Assembly (NCBI GenBank): GCA_946535695.1
Contig: CAMNDS010000032.1
Coordinates: forward strand, 1-8,594
From: an uncultured Clostridia bacterium
GTDB lineage: Bacteria > Bacillota > Clostridia > Oscillospirales > Acutalibacteraceae
Length of the DNA stretch: 8,594 nucleotides
Direction of reading: 5' to 3'
Shown: positions 1 to 6,744 of the stretch, one piece after another
How the letters are laid out: the number at the start of each line of letters is the position of its first letter
Position numbering within the stretch: the stretch's first letter is position 1
Notes under the pieces: model-generated
Told to the model about the DNA's origin: nothing
The model's input: the letters and a program-made list of their open reading frames with translations, nothing else
The model's database searches: none
Program-made: the position numbers and the translations under genes

Positions 1-70
1 AGTTTTATAGACAAAGATGAAAATATGTGATAAAATAAACAAAGATATCGGTGCAAGAGATGTAAGTATA

Positions 71-117
71 ATTTTACTATGATATTATCCCACCAGATAA
101 ACATCTTATCGTAAAAT
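71..117. repeat. Interrupted inverted repeat, possible RNA stem
   Basis: ATTTTAC at 71-77 is perfectly complementary to GTAAAAT at 111-117. Directly inside, GATAA at 96-100 pairs with TTATC at 106-110. The right arm is therefore one continuous 12-base strand, and the left arm is split by an 18-base bulge. The pairs are mostly A-T, so chance is a real possibility in such AT-rich DNA. No family is recognised. Confidence 0.25.
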
Positions 118-143
118 CCCATACTTTATTCTTTTTCGGCGGT

Positions 144-172
144 GCTGAAGGAGGTATTGATTCAGTTTTTTT
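144..172 (+). terminator. Weak candidate intrinsic terminator upstream of murA
   Basis: GCTGAA at 144-149 can pair with TTCAGT at 161-166 (the outermost pair is G-T). The loop is 11 bases and a run of seven T follows (166-172). The stem is short and low in G+C, so it would terminate poorly. It is placed to end a transcript coming from left of the window before the murA promoter. Confidence 0.3.
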
Positions 173-246
173 GTGATTATAAGTTACAAAATAATGCTAC
201 TATTTTTTTACAAGTAAAAATTTTGTCCCATCTTGCGATTTATCTG

Positions 247-275
247 TTGACTTATTTGAAAATTTTTAGTACAAA
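247..275 (+). promoter_or_regulatory. Predicted sigma-A promoter of murA
   Basis: TTGACT at 247-252 (5 of 6 to TTGACA) is followed after 17 bases by TACAAA at 270-275 (4 of 6 to TATAAT). Transcription would begin near 282, giving an untranslated leader of about 45 bases before the murA ATG. It is the best -35/-10 pair between the window start and murA. Confidence 0.5.
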
Positions 276-312
276 ATAACATTATAGTGACTTTCAGCAC
301 AAAATACGTTTT

Positions 313-321
313 AGGATGTGA
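313..321 (+). promoter_or_regulatory. Shine-Dalgarno site deciding the murA start
   Basis: AGGATGTGA starting at 313/314 matches the 16S anti-Shine-Dalgarno complement AGGAGGTGA at all but one base. It sits correctly before ATG 327. An in-frame GTG at 318 lies inside this site and so cannot be the start. Confidence 0.7.
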
Positions 322-326
322 TACTT

Positions 327-1619
327 ATGAGCAGTAAAAAAATAGTAGTAAATAAAAGTCTGAACCTTAGAGGGACTGTTAAGGTGGCCGGCGCCAAGAA
401 TTCAACTTTGGCGATTCTTGCGGCCATTGTTTGTGTAGGTGAGCCTTGCATAATTGAGAATGTTCCGGATATAAGCGATGTTTCACTTATGTGTAGGATT
501 TTATCCAAACTTGGTGTGGAAATAGATATGGTAGGAAAAAATTCTATCAAAGTTGACCCGAGAAATATAAATTTGACTTGTGCAAATTTTGATGAAATGA
601 GGCATATGCGTGCTTCATATTATCTTTTGAGTGCGCTTTTGAGCAGATTTGGCGAAGCAAGCGTTGCAATGCCGGGCGGATGTGATTTTGGTTTGCGCCC
701 CATGGATCAGCATGTGAAAGGATTTGAGGCTTTGGGGGCTGAATGTGAAACGGTCGGGGGAATTACCAGCGTTAAGTGTAAGCATCTTAAAGGTGGTAGG
801 GTATACCTTGATGTAATTTCGGTAGGTGCAACCATAAATACTATGATAGCTGCTGTTCGAGCTGAAGGAACTACTATCATCGAAAATGCCGCAAAAGAGC
901 CTCATGTTGTGGATTTGGCAAATTTTTTAAACACTTGTGGTGCAGATATACATGGAGCAGGAATTGATGTTATAACTGTTAATGGTGTAAAATCTTTAAA
1001 AGGTGCAACGTATCAAATAATTCCGGATCAAATCGAGGCAGGCACTTATATGGCTGCCTCGGTTGCTGCTCGAGGTAATATTTTAATCACAAATGTAATA
1101 CCTAAGCACCTGGAATCTATTTCGGCAAAACTACGCGAAGTAGGTGGCGAAATAGAATATTTTGAAGATTCTGTTCGTGTTTCATGTAGCCAAAAAAAAC
1201 TTCGCAGATGCAACGTTAAAACTATGCCGTATCCGGGCTTTCCGACCGATATGCAGCCGCAGATGGTTGCGTTGCTCAGCATTTGTGATGGTACGAGTAT
1301 GGTCACGGAGGGTGTTTGGGAAAGTAGGTTTCGCTATATTTCGGAGCTTAGAAGAATGGGCGCGAAAGTTTCGGTTGATGGAAGAATGGCGGTGATTGAG
1401 GGTGTACGAGAACTTGTAGGAACAAACGTAAAATCTGTTGATTTAAGAGCTGGTGCGGCTGTTGTTATCGCCGGGCTTATTGCTGAGGGGACAACATGCA
1501 TTGAAAATATTAATCATATTGAAAGAGGATATGAAGATATAGTCGGCAAGTTATCAAATTTAGGTGTTGATATTAAAGCTGTTACTGAAGTTCCACGAGA
1601 AAAAGTGCTTACTGCATGA
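327..1619 (+). CDS. murA: UDP-N-acetylglucosamine 1-carboxyvinyltransferase (MurA)
   Basis: MurA transfers the enolpyruvyl group of phosphoenolpyruvate to UDP-GlcNAc in the cytoplasm, the first committed step of peptidoglycan synthesis. The 430-residue product has the usual length and the two-domain inside-out alpha/beta barrel family signatures. These include GAKN with substrate-binding Lys24 and Asn25, and the catalytic loop GGCDFGLRP with Cys119, equivalent to E. coli Cys115 that fosfomycin alkylates. Asp308 lies in FPTDMQPQ, Arg374 in DLRAGAA, and Arg400 in HIERGYED near the C-terminus. Cysteine rather than aspartate in the loop predicts a fosfomycin-sensitive enzyme. The start is fixed by the Shine-Dalgarno site at 313. 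The gene has its own promoter and is followed by a terminator, so it looks monocistronic. Many Clostridia carry two murA paralogues; which one this is cannot be told here. Confidence 0.97.
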   Translation: MSSKKIVVNKSLNLRGTVKVAGAKNSTLAILAAIVCVGEPCIIENVPDISDVSLMCRILSKLGVEIDMVGKNSIKVDPRNINLTCANFDEMRHMRASYYLLSALLSRFGEASVAMPGGCDFGLRPMDQHVKGFEALGAECETVGGITSVKCKHLKGGRVYLDVISVGATINTMIAAVRAEGTTIIENAAKEPHVVDLANFLNTCGADIHGAGIDVITVNGVKSLKGATYQIIPDQIEAGTYMAASVAARGNILITNVIPKHLESISAKLREVGGEIEYFEDSVRVSCSQKKLRRCNVKTMPYPGFPTDMQPQMVALLSICDGTSMVTEGVWESRFRYISELRRMGAKVSVDGRMAVIEGVRELVGTNVKSVDLRAGAAVVIAGLIAEGTTCIENINHIERGYEDIVGKLSNLGVDIKAVTEVPREKVLTA

Positions 1620-1640
1620 TGCAATATTGCTAAAAAAGAT

Positions 1641-1679
1641 AGATATTTCCTCCGATATAGCCGGAGAAAATGTTTTTTT
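1641..1679 (+). terminator. Bidirectional intrinsic terminator between convergent genes
   Basis: The core CTCCG at 1650-1654 pairs with CGGAG at 1662-1666 around a 7-base loop. After one C-A mismatch the stem extends through A/T and wobble pairs to about 1641 and 1675. A seven-T run lies at 1673-1679. On the opposite strand a T-run corresponds to the A-run at 1632-1637. It lies between the murA stop (1619) and the stop of the convergent DUF4363 gene (1692), so it can end both transcripts. Confidence 0.75.
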
Positions 1680-1691
1680 AAGTAGCAACTG

Positions 1692-2066
1692 CTATAAAAT
1701 ATTTTCAATAGAAATTTCATCGATTTTTCCTAAGCTTTCAAATTTAGATTTTAAACAGTTGCAAGTTTTTAAAATTTCAAATTTATTTTTTTCTTTTGAG
1801 GATATTTTTAATTTTGATATTTCATTATTTATGTCATCGATTTGTTCGTGATGAATTAATATTTGTAAAATTTTTGATCGTTCATTCCAAAATTCATCAA
1901 ATTCCTTAGTTGAATATTCGATACTTTGATTTTTTGATATTGAATTTTCAATTTTCTCTATATATTCAATTGATTTTTTTGATATAGAATTTGTGTTTTT
2001 AAAACTTGCAAAGCAAAGCAGAATTGTTGCTGTGATGATTATTAAGCCGCATAAAAGTTTATTCAT
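1692..2066 (-). CDS. DUF4363 family small membrane-anchored protein
   Basis: This 124-residue protein has one N-terminal hydrophobic segment (about residues 3-21). A Lys/Glu/Ser-rich, probably helical domain follows, with Trp in FDEFWNERS and a pattern of spaced Leu/Ile typical of DUF4363. No lipobox is present: the residue before Cys18 is Leu, not Gly or Ala. I infer an N-terminal anchor with the bulk outside the membrane. DUF4363 proteins are known mainly from Clostridia, often next to DUF421 genes, and their function is unknown. The start ATG lies inside the end of the DUF421 gene (ATGAATAA, 8-base overlap) and an AAGGAAAA Shine-Dalgarno sits inside that gene, so translation is probably coupled. 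The family call rests on size, topology and neighbour rather than a strong motif. Confidence 0.75.
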   Translation of the reverse strand: MNKLLCGLIIITATILLCFASFKNTNSISKKSIEYIEKIENSISKNQSIEYSTKEFDEFWNERSKILQILIHHEQIDDINNEISKLKISSKEKNKFEILKTCNCLKSKFESLGKIDEISIENIL

Positions 2067-2736
2067 ATTTTTCCTTTTTTATGATGTTGAATTGTTTGTT
2101 AAAATTTGCGGTCATTAAAAAAATTTCATCGAGTTTTATATTATTTTCTTGCAATGTCTTTTTTAACCATTTATAATCTAATTTGCAAAGCAATAATGAG
2201 TAATTGTTGATTTTACCATTTGAAACTATTGTTAAATCTAAATTCGCTTTTTGGACTTTAACTTTTAGTGTTTGCGCATTTGGCGGTTGCGTCTCGGTTT
2301 TTTGCAAGACACTCAGTTTTCCGTTTGTTTCCATTATGGCGTAAGCCACGTCGTTTATCGAAAAAACGTTCATTTGTCGGAGCTGCTCACATAGATCATA
2401 TGTGCTCATTCGGAGTTTACAGAGTTCTTTTTGGTTTATTTTGCCATTATCGATAACTATTACACATTTGCCACATGTGAGTTGACGAAATTTAGGGCTT
2501 TTCATCATGAGCCAAGAAATTAATATTTCTAGGCATGTTAAGACCCCAATGGGGATAAGGCCACTCAAAATAGGTTGATCGGAATTTTGCATCGGAATTG
2601 AAGCTATATCGGAAATCATAAATGTTATTACAAGTTCCGAAGTTTCAAGTTCGCCAATTTGCCTTTTGCCCATGAATTTTATTGCGCAAACTACTACAAT
2701 ATACATAATTATTGCTCTTATAAAAGAAGTAAACAT
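2059..2736 (-). CDS. DUF421 (YetF-like) integral membrane protein
   Basis: This 225-residue protein has three N-terminal membrane segments (about residues 4-20, 33-50 and 57-77). Between the first two is the family signature MGKRQIGELETSELV, followed by SDIASIPMQNSDQP. The C-terminal half is the soluble YetF-type domain, with VIVIDNGKI (about 92-100), the LRMSTYDLCEQLRQMNVFSINDVAYAIMET-type motif at about 108-137, then NGKLSVL. Length and domain order match the family. Relatives occur in spore-formers, some of them encoded near spoVA loci and linked to spore inner-membrane properties, but no reaction is established. It is the first gene of a two-gene minus-strand operon with DUF4363. An AGGG-type Shine-Dalgarno precedes the ATG at 2736. 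No clear sigma-A or sporulation-sigma promoter was found upstream, so its regulation is unknown. Confidence 0.92.
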   Translation of the reverse strand: MFTSFIRAIIMYIVVVCAIKFMGKRQIGELETSELVITFMISDIASIPMQNSDQPILSGLIPIGVLTCLEILISWLMMKSPKFRQLTCGKCVIVIDNGKINQKELCKLRMSTYDLCEQLRQMNVFSINDVAYAIMETNGKLSVLQKTETQPPNAQTLKVKVQKANLDLTIVSNGKINNYSLLLCKLDYKWLKKTLQENNIKLDEIFLMTANFNKQFNIIKKEKYE

Positions 2737-2809
2737 ATCATGCCCTAAAAGATAAAATATTGGTTTATGATAAATTATTTCCTAAAATAAATATATTATC
2801 GATGAGTTG

Positions 2810-2838
2810 TTGACTTTTTTTATAAAATATGAGAGAAT
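2810..2838 (+). promoter_or_regulatory. Predicted promoter of sepF-divIVA-ileS
   Basis: TTGACT at 2810-2815 is followed after 17 bases by GAGAAT at 2833-2838 (4 of 6). An extended -10 element TGA lies at 2830-2832, directly upstream of the hexamer. Initiation would fall near 2845, leaving a leader of about 35 bases before sepF. It lies in the 143-base region between the divergent DUF421 and sepF genes. Confidence 0.55.
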
Positions 2839-2879
2839 TCAGGAACCCGTGAGGAGTATTAAAAATTTGGAGGAATTGT

Positions 2880-3320
2880 ATGCCAGCATTTATGAAAAAA
2901 TTTTTTGATATGTTAAGTCCTGCTGATAGCGAGGACTATGAGGAAGTGGATGAAAATGTTAGCGAAAGACCCAAAAAACCGGAAATGAGAAAAGATTCTA
3001 AGGTTATTAATATGGGCAGAGTCGAGAACGAAATTTCTTGTTTTAAGCCTACTGAATATAACAAAAGTATTGCCAATATAGCCGATAGTTTAAAGTCTGG
3101 ATGTATTGTTATAATTGATTTTGGTGTTGAAGTAAGTAACCCTGAGGTTGCAAGGCGAATCATAGATTTTTTAAGTGGTGTAGCTTATTCTCTTCAAGCA
3201 AATTTTTTCAGAGTTTCAAATAACTGCATTTTGGCGCCCAGTAACGTAAAAGTTAACGGCTTAGATCTTGTTAATGAATTAAAAAATTGTGATATTTTGC
3301 CTTTTGGAGGTAAACTGTGA
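2880..3320 (+). CDS. sepF: Cell division protein SepF
   Basis: SepF is a cytosolic FtsZ-bundling protein that tethers the Z-ring to the membrane and helps early divisome assembly. The 146-residue product begins with a short amphipathic segment (MPAFMKKFFDML), the expected membrane anchor. An acidic and charged linker covers about residues 18-55. The globular SepF domain follows, with the hallmark RRIIDFLSGVAY; Gly100 here is the position of the conserved glycine used in dimer packing. It ends with the LAPSNVKV strand. GGAGGA at 2869-2874 sits 5 bases before ATG 2880; the alternative Met5 would be too far away. The TGA stop overlaps the divIVA GTG. In Bacillus and many Clostridia ylmG and ylmH separate sepF from divIVA; they are absent here. 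Confidence 0.95.
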   Translation: MPAFMKKFFDMLSPADSEDYEEVDENVSERPKKPEMRKDSKVINMGRVENEISCFKPTEYNKSIANIADSLKSGCIVIIDFGVEVSNPEVARRIIDFLSGVAYSLQANFFRVSNNCILAPSNVKVNGLDLVNELKNCDILPFGGKL

Positions 3321-3904
3321 GTACTGTTTTAAAGGATATAAAAAGAGAACTTGAAGATGTTAGGTTTTCTCGTGCTGCTTTTGGGTATAGATCGGCTGAT
3401 GTGGATAATTTTATGGATGAAATAGAGCGAAAGCTTGATGAAGCAATAGCTGAGCGTGATGAACTTTTTAATCTGATTGAAAAACTTAAAAATGAGATTT
3501 TATCTTTGCGAAGCGAAAAAGAATCGATTACAAGAGCTATTGTAAATTCCGAAAAGATTGCTCAAGCGAGCGTTATAGATGCTGGAGTTAAATCTAAGTA
3601 TATATTGCGCGATGCTTCGGAAAAGGCGGCTAAGATGGTGAATAGTGCAAATGACGAATATGAGCGCAAAATTAGTGAGGCTAGAAAGCTTAATGAAGAG
3701 ATCGAAGCTTTTGTCAGTGATTGTATAAAAAAGTTTGGTAATCAAATAGAATCAATGAAAACTTTTTCGCGAGTTCCTATTAAACCTCTTGACATGAAAA
3801 AATTTCAAATAGATGATGTTGCCAAAAATTTTATGTCTGATGAGCATTATCAGACTACGCAAATTTTTAGTGATGGTATTTCTATTCCAAATAATAATAA
3901 TTAA
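3317..3904 (+). CDS. divIVA: DivIVA-family cell division / polar scaffold protein
   Basis: DivIVA is a coiled-coil cytoplasmic protein that binds curved membrane at septa and poles and recruits partners there. The 195-residue product has the N-terminal lipid-binding motif, here SRAAFGYRSADVDNFMDEI (about residues 18-36). The FGY...DVD..F pattern is the clostridial variant of the F-R-G-Y loop of B. subtilis. Long Glu/Lys/Arg-rich coiled coils follow (about 32-75 and 95-145). The tail is low in complexity and ends in four Asn encoded by a short AAT repeat. The GTG start is preceded by GGAGG at 3306-3310 with 6-base spacing and overlaps the sepF stop as GTGA, implying translational coupling. Together with SepF upstream and ileS downstream it forms a shortened version of the ylm-divIVA-ileS cluster. 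Confidence 0.92.
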   Translation: MSTVLKDIKRELEDVRFSRAAFGYRSADVDNFMDEIERKLDEAIAERDELFNLIEKLKNEILSLRSEKESITRAIVNSEKIAQASVIDAGVKSKYILRDASEKAAKMVNSANDEYERKISEARKLNEEIEAFVSDCIKKFGNQIESMKTFSRVPIKPLDMKKFQIDDVAKNFMSDEHYQTTQIFSDGISIPNNNN

Positions 3905-3927
3905 AAAGTTTACAAATAAGGATGTTT

Positions 3928-3933
3928 GGGGGG
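3928..3933 (+). promoter_or_regulatory. Shine-Dalgarno site deciding the ileS start
   Basis: GGGGGG at 3928-3933 stands three bases before ATG 3937 and is the only good ribosome site correctly placed for an in-frame start. An earlier in-frame ATG at 3922 directly abuts an AAGG with no spacing and would run through the G tract, so it is unlikely to be used. Confidence 0.55.
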
Positions 3934-3936
3934 ATT

Positions 3937-6687
3937 ATGCTAAAAAAATATAATGATACTTTAAATTTGCCAAAAACTGATTTTCCTATGAAGGCAAATT
4001 TGAGTGGACGTGAGCCGGAAATTTTATCAAAATGGCAAAAAAGCAATATTTATAAAAAAATTGTTGAAAAAAATTATAAGAATAAAAAATATATTCTTCA
4101 TGACGGGCCTCCGTTTGCCAATGGTGAAATTCACCTTGGTCATGCTTTGAATAAGATTTTAAAAGATTTTATTGTAAAATTTAAGAGTATGCAGGGATTT
4201 TGCGCGCCATTTATTCCAGGTTGGGATACGCATGGTTTGCCAATCGAAGTGAAAGCAAAAAAAAAATTTAAGAGCTATGATAATCTGGGAATTTCAGAAC
4301 TCAGAAGGATTTGTAAAGATATTGCTAGAAATTATATTAATCTTCAACGTGAATCTTTTAAAAGATTAGGTGTTTTTGGTGATTGGGAGAATCCGTATGT
4401 TACTTTTGAACCAAAATTTGAAGCTAAACAGATAGAAGTTTTTGCAAATCTTGTGAAAAATGGTGCAATTTACAGGGGTTTAAAGCCGGTTTATTGGTGC
4501 TGCGATTGCAAGACTGCTCTTGCTGAAGCAGAGATAGAATATAAGCAGGATGCTTGTGATTCGATATTTGTAAAGTTTAAGTTGAAAGATGATTTGAATA
4601 AATTTTCGGATTTAAATATTGATAAAGAAAAAATTTATTTTTTAATTTGGACTACCACTGCTTGGACTTTGCCCGGGAATGTTGCTGTATGTTTAAATAA
4701 AGATTTTATTTATTCTTTGGTAAAAGTTAATAATGAAGTTTTAATTATAGCCTCCGACTTAGTTAAACCTTGTATGCAAGAAGCGAAAACCTCTGATTTT
4801 GAAATTATTAAAAAGTTCAAAGGTGCTGAACTTGAAGGCATAAAGACTTTTCATCCGTTTATCGATCGTGAATCGTTAATAATTACAGGCGGTCATGTTA
4901 ATTTAGAAAGCGGCACGGGCTGCGTGCATACGGCTCCGGGGCATGGGCTGGAAGATTTTGAATGTTGCAAAAAGTATAATTTTGAAATTTTGGTGCCTGT
5001 TGATGAAAACGGAGTTATGAATTTACTTTCGGGCGGTTTTGAGGGTATGGATACTTTAAAAGCGAGTGGGAAAATTATTAAATTACTTGAAAGTAAAAAT
5101 TTATTGTTTGCCAAAAAAAATATTGTTCATAAATATCCACATTGCTGGCGGTGCAAAAATCCTGTTATTTTTCGCGCTACGAATCAGTGGTTTTGTTCTG
5201 TCGATTCTTTTAAAAAAGAAGCTATTAATGCTGCAAAAAATGTTAATTGGATGCCAAAATGGGGCGGCGAAAGGATTGAATCTATGATTCGCGAGAGGTC
5301 TGATTGGTGTATTTCGCGCCAGAGAAAATGGGGCGTGCCGATTCCGATATTTTTTTGTAAAAAATGCGGCGAGCCTTTTGCTGATTTTAAAACGATAATT
5401 GATATTTCTAAAATCTTTGCTGAATACGGCTCCGGGGTTTGGTACGAAAAAGATGCTGAATTTTTTCTTAAAAATAATCAAACTTGCAAATCTTGCGGCT
5501 TTAAAGAATTTATCAAAGAAAAAGACATAATGGATGTTTGGTTTGATTCGGGTTCGAGTTATCATGCGGTTATTTCTGAGTCTGATTTTCCTGCGGATTT
5601 GTATCTTGAAGGTGCCGATCAGTATCGCGGCTGGTTTCAGTCTTCGCTTTTAACGGCAGTAGGAATTGGTAAATCTGCTCCATACAAGTCAGTTTTAACT
5701 CACGGCTGGGTTGTAGACGAAGAATCTCGAAAACAGTCAAAATCTCTTGGAAATGTTATCGAGCCTGCATTTATAATTCAAAAGTATGGCGCAGATGTGT
5801 TAAGGCTGTGGGTTTCGTCGGTTGATTATACCGATAATGTGAAAATTTCTAGCGAAATTCTTGCACAAATTAGCGAATCTTATCGAAAAATAAGAAATAC
5901 TGCAAGATTTATTTTAGGTAATTTATACGATTTTGACCCAAAAAAAGATTCGGTGAAATCCGAAGAGCTTGAATCGTTAGATTTCTTTATGATTCTGAAA
6001 ACAAAAAAGATTTTTGAAAAGTGTATTGAATTTTATGAAAAATTTGAATTTTATTCGGTATTTCAAGAGGTTCAAAAGTTTTGTATAACAGAGCTCTCGA
6101 ATTTTTATTTAGATGTCATAAAAGATAGACTTTATGTTGAAAAAAAAGACGGATTTTTAAGAAGAAGTGCACAAACTACGATTTGGGTAATTCTTGTTCA
6201 TTTAACTAAAATTCTTGCGCCAATTTTATCTTTTACTTGCGAAGAAGTATGGAGTTTCATGCCCGGAGTTAAAGATTTGGATAGTGTTTTTATGAATGAT
6301 CTAAAATTTGAGTATGAAATTGAAAATGATGAGAATTTGAACCAGTATTGGCATAATGTTATCGAAGTTGCAGATTTTATAAAAAAGCATCTGGAAGTTG
6401 CGAGAAAGCAAAAAATAATAGGTTCCTCGATGGAGGCAGATGTTTATTTAAACGCAGATGCAACACAAGTTGATGATGTTGGTGTGTTTTTATCGGATTT
6501 AAAAGAAATTTGTATAGTTTCGAGCGTTAATTTTTCGGAATTTAATCCAAATTCTGAAGAAAAGGTGATAGTAAAAAAATCTAGCATGCAAAAATGCCAG
6601 CGCTGCTGGACGTATGATAAAAGCGTTGGAAAAAATTCGGAACATATCGATATTTGCGGGCGATGTATAAATATTTTGCACAAATAA
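3937..6687 (+). CDS. ileS: Isoleucyl-tRNA synthetase (IleRS)
   Basis: This class I synthetase charges tRNA-Ile with isoleucine in the cytoplasm. The 916-residue length is normal for the bacterial type. The Rossmann core has the HIGH motif as HLGH (66-69), after DGPPFANGEI. The CP1 editing domain, which removes misattached valine, shows WTTTAWTLPGN (from 238) and GTGCVHTAPGHG (326-337) with a conserved Asp340. The anticodon-binding helical domain occupies about 640-830. A C-terminal zinc ribbon has Cys887, Cys890, Cys907 and Cys910. Several CxxC pairs inside the core (CCDC, CWRC, CKKC/CKSC) are also family features. The second catalytic signature reads KQSKS (599-603) rather than KMSKS. The gene starts 32 bases after divIVA with no promoter or T-box leader in the gap, so it is probably read from the sepF promoter. 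The usual downstream lspA is absent. Confidence 0.98.
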   Translation: MLKKYNDTLNLPKTDFPMKANLSGREPEILSKWQKSNIYKKIVEKNYKNKKYILHDGPPFANGEIHLGHALNKILKDFIVKFKSMQGFCAPFIPGWDTHGLPIEVKAKKKFKSYDNLGISELRRICKDIARNYINLQRESFKRLGVFGDWENPYVTFEPKFEAKQIEVFANLVKNGAIYRGLKPVYWCCDCKTALAEAEIEYKQDACDSIFVKFKLKDDLNKFSDLNIDKEKIYFLIWTTTAWTLPGNVAVCLNKDFIYSLVKVNNEVLIIASDLVKPCMQEAKTSDFEIIKKFKGAELEGIKTFHPFIDRESLIITGGHVNLESGTGCVHTAPGHGLEDFECCKKYNFEILVPVDENGVMNLLSGGFEGMDTLKASGKIIKLLESKNLLFAKKNIVHKYPHCWRCKNPVIFRATNQWFCSVDSFKKEAINAAKNVNWMPKWGGERIESMIRERSDWCISRQRKWGVPIPIFFCKKCGEPFADFKTIIDISKIFAEYGSGVWYEKDAEFFLKNNQTCKSCGFKEFIKEKDIMDVWFDSGSSYHAVISESDFPADLYLEGADQYRGWFQSSLLTAVGIGKSAPYKSVLTHGWVVDEESRKQSKSLGNVIEPAFIIQKYGADVLRLWVSSVDYTDNVKISSEILAQISESYRKIRNTARFILGNLYDFDPKKDSVKSEELESLDFFMILKTKKIFEKCIEFYEKFEFYSVFQEVQKFCITELSNFYLDVIKDRLYVEKKDGFLRRSAQTTIWVILVHLTKILAPILSFTCEEVWSFMPGVKDLDSVFMNDLKFEYEIENDENLNQYWHNVIEVADFIKKHLEVARKQKIIGSSMEADVYLNADATQVDDVGVFLSDLKEICIVSSVNFSEFNPNSEEKVIVKKSSMQKCQRCWTYDKSVGKNSEHIDICGRCINILHK

Positions 6688-6716
6688 TTGATTTTTTATT
6701 TTTTTTGTGATATCAT
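6688..6716 (+). promoter_or_regulatory. Extended -10 promoter of rplU-rpmA
   Basis: TTGATT at 6688-6693 (4 of 6) is followed by a 17-base, T-rich spacer and TATCAT at 6711-6716 (5 of 6). TGA at 6708-6710 forms an extended -10. It starts immediately after the ileS stop. The predicted leader is only about 20 bases, so there is no room for the long L21 leader RNA found before rplU in many Firmicutes. Confidence 0.7.
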
Positions 6717-6744
6717 TTGAAAAGTTAAGTTTGAGGAGGTAAGT

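Larger units (their letters stand above)
1..246. other. Non-coding region upstream of murA promoter
   Basis: No convincing gene is visible in this stretch. A frame open from the window edge ends at a TGA at 28-30 and could be the last codons of an upstream gene, but nine codons are too few to identify. The rest is AT-rich, with stop codons in all frames and two weak inverted repeats, listed separately. There is no tRNA-like fold and no recognisable riboswitch. The region may be the 3' end and terminator zone of the preceding transcript. Confidence 0.5.

Noticed and set aside
157..279. A 40-codon frame starting at TTG 157 behind an AAGGAGG
   Set aside because: The Shine-Dalgarno is only two bases from the TTG, the product has no recognisable pattern, and the frame runs across the murA promoter. 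Chance is the simpler explanation.
318..326. GTG 318 as the murA start (three extra residues)
   Set aside because: The GTG lies inside the Shine-Dalgarno sequence that serves ATG 327.
1683..1694. Small palindrome TAGCAACTGCTA at the DUF4363 stop
   Set aside because: The stem is only four base pairs with a four-base loop and has no T-run in the right direction. The neighbouring hairpin explains termination.
1564..1851. A 95-codon plus-strand frame across the murA end and into the DUF4363 gene
   Set aside because: It crosses the terminator, is antisense to DUF4363, and has no ribosome site or protein family pattern.
2737..2800. Sporulation sigma-F/G-type promoter for the DUF421 operon
   Set aside because: I looked for the expected -35 and -10 elements on the minus strand and found no pair with acceptable matches and spacing.
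2867..2908. A 13-codon upstream frame (TTG 2867) overlapping the sepF start
   Set aside because: It could be a leader peptide, but its TTG overlaps the sepF Shine-Dalgarno and nothing suggests regulation.
3922..3936. ATG 3922 as the ileS start (five extra residues)
   Set aside because: It directly abuts an AAGG with no spacing, while ATG 3937 has a G-rich site upstream and gives the expected N-terminal length.
5101..5565. A 154-codon minus-strand frame inside ileS
   Set aside because: It lies wholly within the catalytic region of ileS, and its composition is that of a mirrored lysine-rich gene.
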